NCBI GenBank assembly: GCA_900766165.1
Contig: CAAFUK010000085.1
Span: 1 to 5,645, forward strand
Length of the DNA stretch: 5,645 nt
Origin: an uncultured Collinsella sp.
Lineage (GTDB): Bacteria; Actinomycetota; Coriobacteriia; Coriobacteriales; Coriobacteriaceae
Direction: 5' to 3'
Made by a program: the position numbers and the translations under genes. The notes under the pieces are model-generated. The model did not search any database and was not told where the DNA came from. It saw only the letters and a list, made by a program, of their open reading frames with translations. Shown piece by piece: positions 1-5,295 of this stretch. Numbering within the stretch: position 1 is the first letter of the stretch; every line of letters begins with the position of its first letter.

Positions 1-109
1 AGACATAGGCAGCGCAGCCCAACCATGACAAATACCTGCCCTGACGCGACAGTTCGCCCGGCCCCTGAACATACCGGCCGGGACCGCCGTAAACCATAGG
101 AAGCGCCAT
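1..109 (-). CDS. Glycerol dehydrogenase-like protein, N-terminal fragment (cut by window edge)
   Basis: Seen: reading leftwards from ATG at 109, 36 codons stay open to the window edge. The product contains YVQGPGEL followed by a G-Y-x3-LG pattern. This matches the first residues of the GldA encoded next door (YIQGPDEL, then the same spacing): 12 of 25 residues are identical over residues 13-37 of this layout. In glycerol dehydrogenases this N-terminal segment precedes the nucleotide-binding Rossmann-like fold. The start at 109 is preferred over an in-frame ATG at 97 because it gives a leader of similar length to its neighbour; a weak AAGGGCGG-type ribosome site lies 10-17 bases upstream. The gene would be a second, diverged GldA-family paralogue, probably an NAD-dependent polyol dehydrogenase. 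Metal ligands and substrate residues lie outside the window, so its activity, and whether it is intact, cannot be judged. Confidence 0.8.
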   Translation of the reverse strand, partial: MALPMVYGGPGRYVQGPGELSRQGRYLSWLGCAAYV

Positions 110-139
110 ACGAGAATCCGCCCTTCATCAAACAACGAT

Positions 140-170
140 TGGTGCAAAGTAACCTTGCCCCTTTGCACCA
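140..170 (-). promoter_or_regulatory. Hairpin / inverted repeat in the leader of the edge dehydrogenase gene
   Basis: Seen: perfect 10-bp arms (TGGTGCAAAG at 140-149, CTTTGCACCA at 161-170) around an 11-base loop, 31 bases upstream of the start at 109. The arm centres are 21 bp apart, about two helical turns. It could be an RNA hairpin in the 5' leader or a DNA operator for a dimeric regulator. No T-tract follows on the minus strand, so it is not itself an ordinary terminator for leftward transcription. The same TGGTGCAAAG occurs at 3023-3032 in the other intergenic region. Confidence 0.5.
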
Positions 171-174
171 TAGC

Positions 175-210
175 AAAAAGGGGCAAAGCCATCTGCTGGC
201 TTTGCCCCTT
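175..210 (-). terminator. Intrinsic terminator after gldA
   Basis: Seen: a perfect 14-bp stem (178-191 with 197-210) and a 5-base loop. Leftward transcription then runs into a T-tract (A-run at 175-179 on the plus strand). It begins 12 bases after the gldA stop codon. The stem is GC-rich at its core (GGGGC/GCCCC), as expected of a strong rho-independent terminator. Read on the plus strand the same stem is followed by a weaker T-containing tail, so some bidirectional action is possible. Confidence 0.9.
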
Positions 211-222
211 CCTTAGCTTGAT

Positions 223-1323
223 TTACTCATCCATGAGATAGTAGTGGCCCAGCGCGTCGGCACCCAGGATGGCGTTTGCGACCATCTCGGGCGTCACCTC
301 AAAGGGCATGTTGCACATGGTGTCCTCGGGCGCGCACGCGGCCTCGGCAACGACCATGGCCTGCTCGCGCGTAACCTCGGCAACGCCAAGCTCCTTCATC
401 GTGACCGGCAGGCCCAGCTCAATGCAGAAGCCCAAGACTTCCTCGAGCTTCTCGGTCGGGGCATCCTCGAGTACCAGCTGGACGATAGTGCCAAAGGCGA
501 CCTTCTCGCCGTGATACATGCTGTGGCACTCGGGCAGCATCGTCAGGCCATTGTGGATGGCATGAGCAGCAGCAAGGCCCGAGCTCTCAAAGCCAATGCC
601 CGAAAGCAGCGTGTTGGCCTCAATGATGTGCTCGACGGCAGGCGTGAGCGCACCCTTCTCCAGCGCAACCTTGGCCTTGACGCCATCGGCCATAAGCGTC
701 TCATAGCAGAGCTTGGCGAGCGCCAGGCCGGCCATTCCGCCCTTGCCGCCGGCACAAGTGCCACCGTCGGCATCGTGCGTCGCCTGAGCCTCGAAATAGG
801 TTGCGAGCGCATCGCCCATGCCGGAAACCGTCAGGCGCACCGGGCTCGCCGCGATAACCGTCGTATCCATAAGGACAATGTTGGGGTTTGCCTTAAGGAA
901 GAGATATTTATCGAACTGGCCGTCATCGGTGTAGAGCACCGAAAGTGCCGAGCACGGTGCATCGGTCGAAGCGATGGTGGGGCAAATGATAACCGGGGAT
1001 TCCAGGTAATAGGCAACGGCCTTCGCGGTGTCGAGGATCTTGCCGCCACCGACGCCGACGATGATGTCGCAACCGTTGTCGCGAGCGAACGCAACCAGGC
1101 GATCGACCTCGCCCTTGGAGCACTCGCCGTTAAAGTCCTCAAACAGCAGCTCGGCCTTAGCCTTGGCAAAGCCGCCCTCGATCTTGGCACCGACGCGTTT
1201 CTTACCCGAAGGCGTCACGATGACGAGGGCCTTAGCGCCGAGCGGCTCGACATAGGAGCCGAGCTTGGCGAGCTCGTCCGGACCCTGGATGTACTTGCTG
1301 GGGCTATTGAAAATTGCAGCCAT
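223..1323 (-). CDS. gldA: Glycerol dehydrogenase (NAD+-dependent)
   Basis: Role: a cytoplasmic, metal-dependent enzyme of the iron-containing ADH superfamily that oxidises glycerol to dihydroxyacetone with NAD+ (EC 1.1.1.6), or runs in reverse. Seen: 366 aa, the usual GldA length. The N-terminal part carries the nucleotide-binding GVGGGK loop (90-95) followed by DTAKAVA, then TIASTDAPCSALSV (116-129) with Asp121. The C-terminal helical domain has the metal ligands Asp171 (GMGDALATYFEA), His254 (AAAHAIHNG) and His271 (MYHGEKVAFG), the Asp/His/His set that binds zinc in characterised glycerol dehydrogenases. The ATG at 1323 sits at the family's normal N-terminus (SPSKYIQGPDEL). The ribosome site is weak (only GGGA about 7 bases upstream). 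Context: 83 bases downstream of an alcohol dehydrogenase and followed by another GldA-like gene. An intrinsic terminator lies directly upstream, so expression probably depends on read-through or an unseen promoter. No dihydroxyacetone kinase is visible, so the pathway partner is unknown. Confidence 0.95.
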   Translation of the reverse strand: MAAIFNSPSKYIQGPDELAKLGSYVEPLGAKALVIVTPSGKKRVGAKIEGGFAKAKAELLFEDFNGECSKGEVDRLVAFARDNGCDIIVGVGGGKILDTAKAVAYYLESPVIICPTIASTDAPCSALSVLYTDDGQFDKYLFLKANPNIVLMDTTVIAASPVRLTVSGMGDALATYFEAQATHDADGGTCAGGKGGMAGLALAKLCYETLMADGVKAKVALEKGALTPAVEHIIEANTLLSGIGFESSGLAAAHAIHNGLTMLPECHSMYHGEKVAFGTIVQLVLEDAPTEKLEEVLGFCIELGLPVTMKELGVAEVTREQAMVVAEAACAPEDTMCNMPFEVTPEMVANAILGADALGHYYLMDE

Positions 1324-1340
1324 AACTATCCCATTCTCTA

Positions 1341-1385
1341 AAAGAAAAAAGAAAGGGGCTCCGTACGGATACGTGCGGAGCCCCT
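1341..1385 (-). terminator. Intrinsic terminator between the alcohol dehydrogenase and gldA
   Basis: Seen: ten pairs (1354-1363 with 1376-1385, core GGGGCTCCG/CGGAGCCCC). After one mismatch, three more pairs close a 4-base loop. Leftward transcription then meets a T-rich tract (complement of 1341-1353, interrupted by two C). It starts 21 bases after the adh stop codon at 1407 and its tract ends 17 bases before the gldA start. It should end or attenuate adh transcripts before gldA. Confidence 0.88.
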
Positions 1386-1406
1386 CGTTACGATAACAAG
1401 AGTCGA

Positions 1407-2630
1407 TTAGAAATCGATGTCGGTGTCGTAGTAGCAGGCCTTGAGGATCTTCTCGAAGTCGGCAGCCTTGGTCTCACGCGGGTTCTCGGGCGTGCAGGCG
1501 TCCTGCTCGGCGTTCGCGGCGATCTCGGGCAGCTTGGCGAGGAACTCCTCCTCGGAAACCATCTGCGGGTTCTCGGCGTCGACCTTCACGCCACCATTCG
1601 CGTAATCCTTGATGGACTGCGGAATGTTGAGCTGGTCGTTGAGGTCGCGAATCTTCTGGACGAGCGCGGCGATGAGCTCCTCGTTGGTCTCGCCGGGAAG
1701 GTGCAGGATCTCCTTGGCCACGTATGCATAACGCTCGGCAGCACGCGGGTCCTTGGAGTTCCACTGGATGACCTTGCCCAGGTACATGGCGTTAGCAGCA
1801 CCGTGGATGATGTGACCGTTCTCAAAGGCTGCACCGGTCTTGTGAGCCATGGAGTGAACGATGCCGAGCAGGCCCGAGGAGAAGGCGATACCGGCGATGC
1901 ACTGAGCCTCGTGCATGTGCTGACGGGCCTCATGGTCGCCAGCATAGGACTTGGGCAGCCACTCGACGATCTCGCGGATGCCGTGCAGAGCGTTGGCGTC
2001 GGTGAACATAGAGGCACAGGTGGAAACGTAGGCCTCCATGCAGTGGGTCAGAGCGTCCATGCCGGTATGAGCGCACAGCTTGGCGGGCATGGTGTAGGTG
2101 AGCTCGGGGTCGACGATGGCGACATCAGGAGTGATGTTGAAGTCGGCCAGCGGGTACTTGATGCCCTTGGCGTAGTCGGTGATGACGGAGAACGCGGTGA
2201 CCTCGGTAGCGGTGCCGGAGGTAGAGGAGATGGCGCAGAAGTGAGCCTTCTGACGCAGCTCGGGGAAGCTGAACGGCTGGATGATGTTATCGAAGGACTC
2301 CTCGGGATACTCGTAGAAGACCCACATGGCCTTAGCGGCATCGATGGGCGAGCCGCCGCCGATGGCGATAATCCAGTCGGGCTCGAACTCGCGCATGGCC
2401 TCGGCGCCCTTCATGACCGTCTCGATGGACGGGTCGGACTCGACGCCCTCGAACAGCTTGACCTCGAAACCGCCTTCCTTAAGGTCGGCCTCAACGTCCT
2501 GCAGGAACCCGCCGCGGCGCATAGAGCTGCCGCCAGAAACGATGATGGCCTTCTTGCCCTTGAGGTTCTTCACCTCGTGGCGAGCGCCCTCACCAAAGTA
2601 CAGATCGCGAGGATTGGTAAAACGTCCCAT
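1407..2630 (-). CDS. Iron-containing alcohol dehydrogenase
   Basis: Role: cytoplasmic NAD(P)H-dependent aldehyde/ketone reductase or alcohol dehydrogenase of fermentation, in the iron-ADH family near butanol dehydrogenases and the C-terminal half of AdhE. Exact substrate unknown. Seen: 407 aa. An N-terminal nucleotide domain has GGSS (33-36), GGGSPIDAAKAMW (91-103) and STSGTATEVT (136-145). LADFNITPDVAIVDPEL (161-177) is typical of the AdhE-like branch. Likely metal ligands are Asp192 and His196 (MDALTH), His259 (HSMAHKTGA) and His276 (IIHGAANA). The tail (CTPENPRETK, then ACYY) also matches AdhE-type ADH domains, but there is no aldehyde dehydrogenase half. Start: ATG at 2630 is preferred to an in-frame ATG at 2681 because AGGAGG sits 6 bases upstream and the product then begins at the family's N-terminus (GRFTNPRDLYFG). 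Context: first of three leftward dehydrogenase genes, with its own terminator and a palindrome upstream. Confidence 0.93.
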   Translation of the reverse strand: MGRFTNPRDLYFGEGARHEVKNLKGKKAIIVSGGSSMRRGGFLQDVEADLKEGGFEVKLFEGVESDPSIETVMKGAEAMREFEPDWIIAIGGGSPIDAAKAMWVFYEYPEESFDNIIQPFSFPELRQKAHFCAISSTSGTATEVTAFSVITDYAKGIKYPLADFNITPDVAIVDPELTYTMPAKLCAHTGMDALTHCMEAYVSTCASMFTDANALHGIREIVEWLPKSYAGDHEARQHMHEAQCIAGIAFSSGLLGIVHSMAHKTGAAFENGHIIHGAANAMYLGKVIQWNSKDPRAAERYAYVAKEILHLPGETNEELIAALVQKIRDLNDQLNIPQSIKDYANGGVKVDAENPQMVSEEEFLAKLPEIAANAEQDACTPENPRETKAADFEKILKACYYDTDIDF

Positions 2631-2636
2631 ACTGTG

Positions 2637-2642
2637 CCTCCT
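2637..2642 (-). promoter_or_regulatory. Ribosome binding site of the alcohol dehydrogenase
   Basis: A perfect AGGAGG on the minus strand lies 6 bases before ATG at 2630. It decides the start: the in-frame ATG at 2681 would add 17 basic residues (LRYIRKSKRG) foreign to the family and has no such site. Confidence 0.9.
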
Positions 2643-2666
2643 AAACAAGCCCCTCTTAGACTTGCG

Positions 2667-2697
2667 TATATAACGGAGCACCCAATTGGCTCCGTTA
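2667..2697 (-). promoter_or_regulatory. Candidate adh promoter -10 with overlapping palindromic operator
   Basis: Seen: an interrupted palindrome with 9-bp perfect arms, TAACGGAGC (2671-2679) and GCTCCGTTA (2689-2697), around a 9-base centre containing CAATTG. Its left arm overlaps a TATATA (2667-2672) that could be a -10 box for leftward transcription, about 25 bases before the ribosome site. At 17-bp spacing the -35 position reads AACGGA, which is poor, so the promoter call is weak. The palindrome would occupy the -10 to -35 interval, where a repressor or spacer-acting activator would bind. If transcription starts further upstream, the same sequence would form a leader hairpin instead. It does not resemble the Rex consensus. 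Confidence 0.45.
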
Positions 2698-2816
2698 GGA
2701 CCGGTTTGCGCGTTGCCGGCGATGACAATGCGCGATGTCTAAACGTCTCAACGCTCAGACAAACACTATTTTACCGTTCTGGTTGGTCAGTTATTCACCT
2801 AAAGCCGATAATGATG

Positions 2817-2881
2817 AAACGTTTTTTCTATCCCTGAAGACCCTTGTGCGGCATTCATACTCCCAAGCTGGGCAAACGTTT
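2817..2881. promoter_or_regulatory. Pair of AAACGTTT palindromes (possible LacI-family operators)
   Basis: Seen: two copies of the palindrome AAACGTTT, at 2817-2824 (in GATGAAACGTTTTTTC) and 2874-2881 (in GGGCAAACGTTTTATC), with centres 57 bp apart in the divergent intergenic region. Known: LacI/GalR-family operators often have an AAACGTTT-like core, as in PurR sites (GCAAACGTTTTC). Inferred: a LacI-type regulator might act on the alcohol dehydrogenase or the rightward operon. No regulator gene is in the window and an 8-bp match is modest evidence. Confidence 0.25.
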
Positions 2882-3074
2882 TATCAGGGTTGACCACATA
2901 TCCCGGGCAGGACTGTGCCCCTCCAAAATGTGCCCCGTTCGCCGCCAAAAATCGACCGTTTACGGCACTGTGATACCACTCGGTCGTCCAAGGTGCCGAC
3001 ATTTGTGCGACATCCGTCTTCGTGGTGCAAAGGTGCAAGTCCAAGCGCGGCACCCCCGGTGTGCCACATGCGGG

Positions 3075-3093
3075 TAAACTAGAAATTTATATA
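3075..3093 (+). promoter_or_regulatory. Candidate -10 region for the rightward operon
   Basis: TAAACT (3075-3080) and TATATA (3088-3093) are the AT-rich -10-like boxes nearest to the start at 3131, in otherwise GC-rich DNA. No good -35 (TTGACA-like) is present 16-18 bases upstream of either. The placement fits a leader of about 30-45 bases; which box is used, if either, cannot be settled by eye. Confidence 0.35.
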
Positions 3094-3118
3094 GAGACAT
3101 TTGAACCCTAACCGCAGC

Positions 3119-3126
3119 AAAGGAGG
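3119..3126 (+). promoter_or_regulatory. Ribosome binding site of the first TPR-like gene
   Basis: AAAGGAGG lies 4 bases before ATG at 3131. It decides that start over an in-frame TTG at 3101, which would put this site inside the coding region. The 4-base spacing is short but the match is full. Confidence 0.85.
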
Positions 3127-3130
3127 CCCC

Positions 3131-4207
3131 ATGGCATTCGATCCCATTCAAGAGGATTGCCATCGCCTCGTTCTTGAGGCCTTGCGCCGCGACAATATCC
3201 CACTCACCGACGGCCCCGCCGTCGAGCGTCTGATGGAGCAATTCACCCGCAACCCCGCGCCGCTCATCGTGCACGATCGCGACCGCGCCGGGCACCTCAT
3301 CGCCAAGGTCGTCGAAGCTGTCGACTACCGCATCCCCTTTATCCCCGACGATGCCCAAGCCGAGCAGGAAGAGGCAGCCGCCGAGAACATGCTCCGCGAG
3401 GCAGCCGCGCTCGATCCGGCCAACTGGGATGCCCAGCGCATGCTGACGGCGCTCACCGCCGAATCCAACGAGGAATACGTACAGTATCTGGTGTCCAAGT
3501 GCGACGAGGTGGAGCACGACCTGGCGCTCAAGATTGCCTCGGCACAGGACCCCTACGAGCGTGAGGCCGCAGGCGACCTGACCCGCCGTCCCTACCTGCG
3601 CTGGCTTGCCGCCTTGGCATCGCGCGCGCTCATTAGCGGCCGCTACCGCATGTCGCTGGATGCCGCGAATCGCAGCCTGGACTTTGCGCCCAACGACCCC
3701 GCTGGCGTCCGCCATACCGCGATGCTTGCCATGGCAAAGCTCGAATACCCTGCCGAGGAGCTCAAGCGTTTTCGTTCCGCCCACTCCGTACCCTATCTTG
3801 CCAACACGCCGCTGCGCCGCCGTCCCAAGGACGCAGAGCGCGACTTGGACCCGTGGACGCTCATCGCACTGATGAGCGCAGCCTGGCGCGAGCTGGATTA
3901 CGAGGGCGCCGAACACTACCTGCGCATCCTGGTGCGCTCATGCCCGCACGCAGCCGAAGCACTCTACTTCCAAACCGAGTTTCCCGATGGCATCTATGCC
4001 CGCGTCAACGTAGGTCCGGGCTCCACCGATGAGCTTGTCCTTGCCCTGTCCGAGGCGACGCCGGTGCTACAGGAGGGCCTAGGCGCGCCCGACAACGCCA
4101 GCTTTGCCGCCTGGGTCGCCACCAACGACATCGTGCGCTCCCAAATCGACGAACGAATCCTGCGCGCGGCCGAACAGGGATTGCCGTTTAAGGGAGGAGA
4201 CCTCTAA
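3131..4207 (+). CDS. TPR-like helical repeat protein (ST7-like), function unknown
   Basis: Not a named gene. Seen: 358 aa with no signal peptide or membrane segment, so probably cytoplasmic. An acidic, alanine-rich N-terminal half (helix about 75-95) leads into helix pairs typical of tetratricopeptide repeats: ENMLREAAALDPANWDAQRML (85-105), GRYRMSLDAANRSLDFAPNDPAGVRH (170-195) and DYEGAEHYLRILVRSCPHAAEAL (256-278). PNDPAGVRH and CPHAAEALYF sit where bacterial ST7-like TPR proteins have PNDNQGVRY and NPHVPKYLLG; this resemblance is from memory. TPR folds bind protein partners and have no catalytic site. Context: the next gene overlaps by one base and encodes a similar architecture, and murT follows, so all three probably share a transcript. 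The pair may form a heterodimer or scaffold. Coding reality is supported by the ribosome site, coherent helical protein and coupling. Confidence 0.8.
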   Translation: MAFDPIQEDCHRLVLEALRRDNIPLTDGPAVERLMEQFTRNPAPLIVHDRDRAGHLIAKVVEAVDYRIPFIPDDAQAEQEEAAAENMLREAAALDPANWDAQRMLTALTAESNEEYVQYLVSKCDEVEHDLALKIASAQDPYEREAAGDLTRRPYLRWLAALASRALISGRYRMSLDAANRSLDFAPNDPAGVRHTAMLAMAKLEYPAEELKRFRSAHSVPYLANTPLRRRPKDAERDLDPWTLIALMSAAWRELDYEGAEHYLRILVRSCPHAAEALYFQTEFPDGIYARVNVGPGSTDELVLALSEATPVLQEGLGAPDNASFAAWVATNDIVRSQIDERILRAAEQGLPFKGGDL

Positions 4208-4209
4208 TG
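4192..4209 (+). promoter_or_regulatory. Ribosome site and TAATG stop-start overlap
   Basis: GGGAGGAG (4192-4199) lies 7 bases before the ATG at 4207, whose A is also the last base of the upstream TAA. This arrangement favours translational coupling of the two TPR-like genes and fixes the second start. Confidence 0.8.
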
Positions 4210-5250
4210 GATCCGAGCGTCTACATCCCCGCCTACCTGGAGCGCGCCTACGTTGCGTCGCACCCCGAACTCACCGATGCAGCACGCGAGCTTGTCCATA
4301 ACGACATCAGCGCAAACCCTCACAAGTATGCGCAGACCGAGCATGCCCAAGCGCTGCTGTCCTATGCCGGCGTTCATCGTCACCTGCTCGACGAGCTCCA
4401 TCGCATCGAGGACATGGGCAGCGATGAGGAGTTTGAGCAGACGCGCAACCGCCTGTTCGACGATATGCGCGATGAGCTGCTCAAGATCGTCCGCGTCGAT
4501 GCACTTGCCGTCGATGCCCAGCTGCTCGCCATCATCCTGGCGGACACGCCCGTCGATGCCTGCCTGGGCGACTTGATGAAGCTCGAGACGAGTACGGCCG
4601 ACTACCTGCAACAGAGCGTGCCCGGGTTTGATATGGAGGCCCCGCACTACTGGGCCAATAATGTTTTGGCCGACGGTGTCACCGCAGCAGACCTTACCCT
4701 GAGCGAGCCGGCGCTTATTGGCTGGCTTCACACGCTCGAGGCCATCTCGCAGTTGTGCATGGCGAGCGCTCGTTACCGTGCTGCCGCCAACTACGCCCGC
4801 CGCGTCCTTAAAGCAGAAGGCTATCCCACCCGGGCCGCCGGCACCGTGTTGCTTGCCCTCGCCCGCTTGGAAGACCAGGACGGTTTTTTTGCCCTGGCGC
4901 ATCAGCTCGAGGAACAGATGGGGGCAGACGCACTCGAGAACTCCCCCTGGTACCTGCTCGCCCGCACGATTCTGCTGTTCAAAACAAACAAGATGCGCCC
5001 GGCGACGCGCGCGCTGCGTGAGTTCGCCAACCGTTGCGAGGGCGGCGCGTTCTTCTTGCTGAACCCCATGTACCAGACGCCGTATCTTCCCTGCCGACCC
5101 GAGCCGCGCGACCCCTGGGACCTCTCGCACCAGGCGGTTTGGGAAGCCGACGGCATTATCTCGGACACCCCCGACTTTGCCCCCTGGGCCAACGCCTGCG
5201 AAGACGTATCGCAGCTTGCCCAGGAATTTGCGCGCCGCTACGGCTTTTAG
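4207..5250 (+). CDS. TPR-like helical repeat protein, diverged paralogue of the preceding gene
   Basis: Not a named gene. Seen: 347 aa, no signal peptide or membrane segment. Its core follows the upstream protein segment by segment. DELLKIVRVDALAVDAQLL (89-107) parallels residues 86-105 there; ARYRAAANYARRVLKAEGYP (188-207) parallels 170-188. LALARLE (216-222) parallels MAKLE (201-205), and SPWYLLARTILLF (246-258) parallels DPWTLIALMSAAW. A shared tail has a TPDFAPWA/DNASFAAWV motif. These are TPR-like helix pairs. The ATG overlaps the upstream stop as TAATG, with GGGAGGAG 7 bases before it, so translation is probably coupled and the two products made in similar amounts. murT begins 45 bases downstream with no hairpin between. 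Function is unknown; a partner-binding or scaffold role is inferred from fold and context only. Confidence 0.8.
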   Translation: MDPSVYIPAYLERAYVASHPELTDAARELVHNDISANPHKYAQTEHAQALLSYAGVHRHLLDELHRIEDMGSDEEFEQTRNRLFDDMRDELLKIVRVDALAVDAQLLAIILADTPVDACLGDLMKLETSTADYLQQSVPGFDMEAPHYWANNVLADGVTAADLTLSEPALIGWLHTLEAISQLCMASARYRAAANYARRVLKAEGYPTRAAGTVLLALARLEDQDGFFALAHQLEEQMGADALENSPWYLLARTILLFKTNKMRPATRALREFANRCEGGAFFLLNPMYQTPYLPCRPEPRDPWDLSHQAVWEADGIISDTPDFAPWANACEDVSQLAQEFARRYGF

Positions 5251-5295
5251 CGACGCGATCGCCCCGACCATGTCATCTATGTTAGGAACGGCTTC

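Larger units (their letters stand above)
2631..3130. other. Divergent intergenic region without a convincing gene
   Basis: This 500-base gap lies between two divergently read genes. It contains the adh ribosome site and palindrome, two AAACGTTT palindromes (2817-2824 and 2874-2881), and a tandem octamer (3024-3039). A short hairpin GGCAC/GTGCC lies at 3049-3065, and AT-rich candidate -10 boxes for the rightward genes lie at 3075-3093. Overlapping small frames exist (for example a GTG-initiated 84-codon minus frame, 2799-3053, and an 77-codon plus frame, 2844-3077), but none shows a ribosome site or a recognisable domain. From about 2799 to 3069 the sequence is rich in short GGCAC/GTGCC complements and may be an intergenic repeat or structured element. 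Confidence 0.6.

Noticed and set aside
244..1341. Long plus-strand frame of 365 codons antisense to gldA
   Set aside because: It mirrors a gene with clear GldA motifs and has no recognisable domain; long antisense frames are expected in GC-rich coding DNA.
2631..2681. Upstream in-frame ATG extending the alcohol dehydrogenase by 17 residues
   Set aside because: The extension is basic and unlike the family, and the perfect AGGAGG at 2637-2642 serves the ATG at 2630; the extension would also overlap the promoter palindrome.
1701..2837. Long plus-strand frame antisense to the alcohol dehydrogenase
   Set aside because: It is a shadow of the adh coding frame, low in domain content, and runs through the adh promoter region.
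2799..3053. 84-codon minus-strand frame in the intergenic region as a small gene
   Set aside because: It starts at GTG, has no ribosome site and no recognisable motif; kept only as part of a possible intergenic element.
3101..3130. TTG start adding 10 residues to the first TPR-like protein
   Set aside because: The AAAGGAGG site lies inside this extension and points to ATG at 3131.
2960..3916. Minus-strand frame of 318 codons opposite the first TPR-like gene
   Set aside because: The plus-strand frame has a strong ribosome site, coupling to the next gene and coherent TPR helices; the minus frame has none of these.
4204..5271. Minus-strand frame of 355 codons opposite the second TPR-like gene
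   Set aside because: It is the mirror frame of a gene supported by the TAATG overlap, ribosome site and similarity to its upstream neighbour.
5251..5295. Possible terminator between the second TPR-like gene and murT
   Set aside because: The only symmetry is a short GCGATCGC palindrome with no stem-loop and T-tract.
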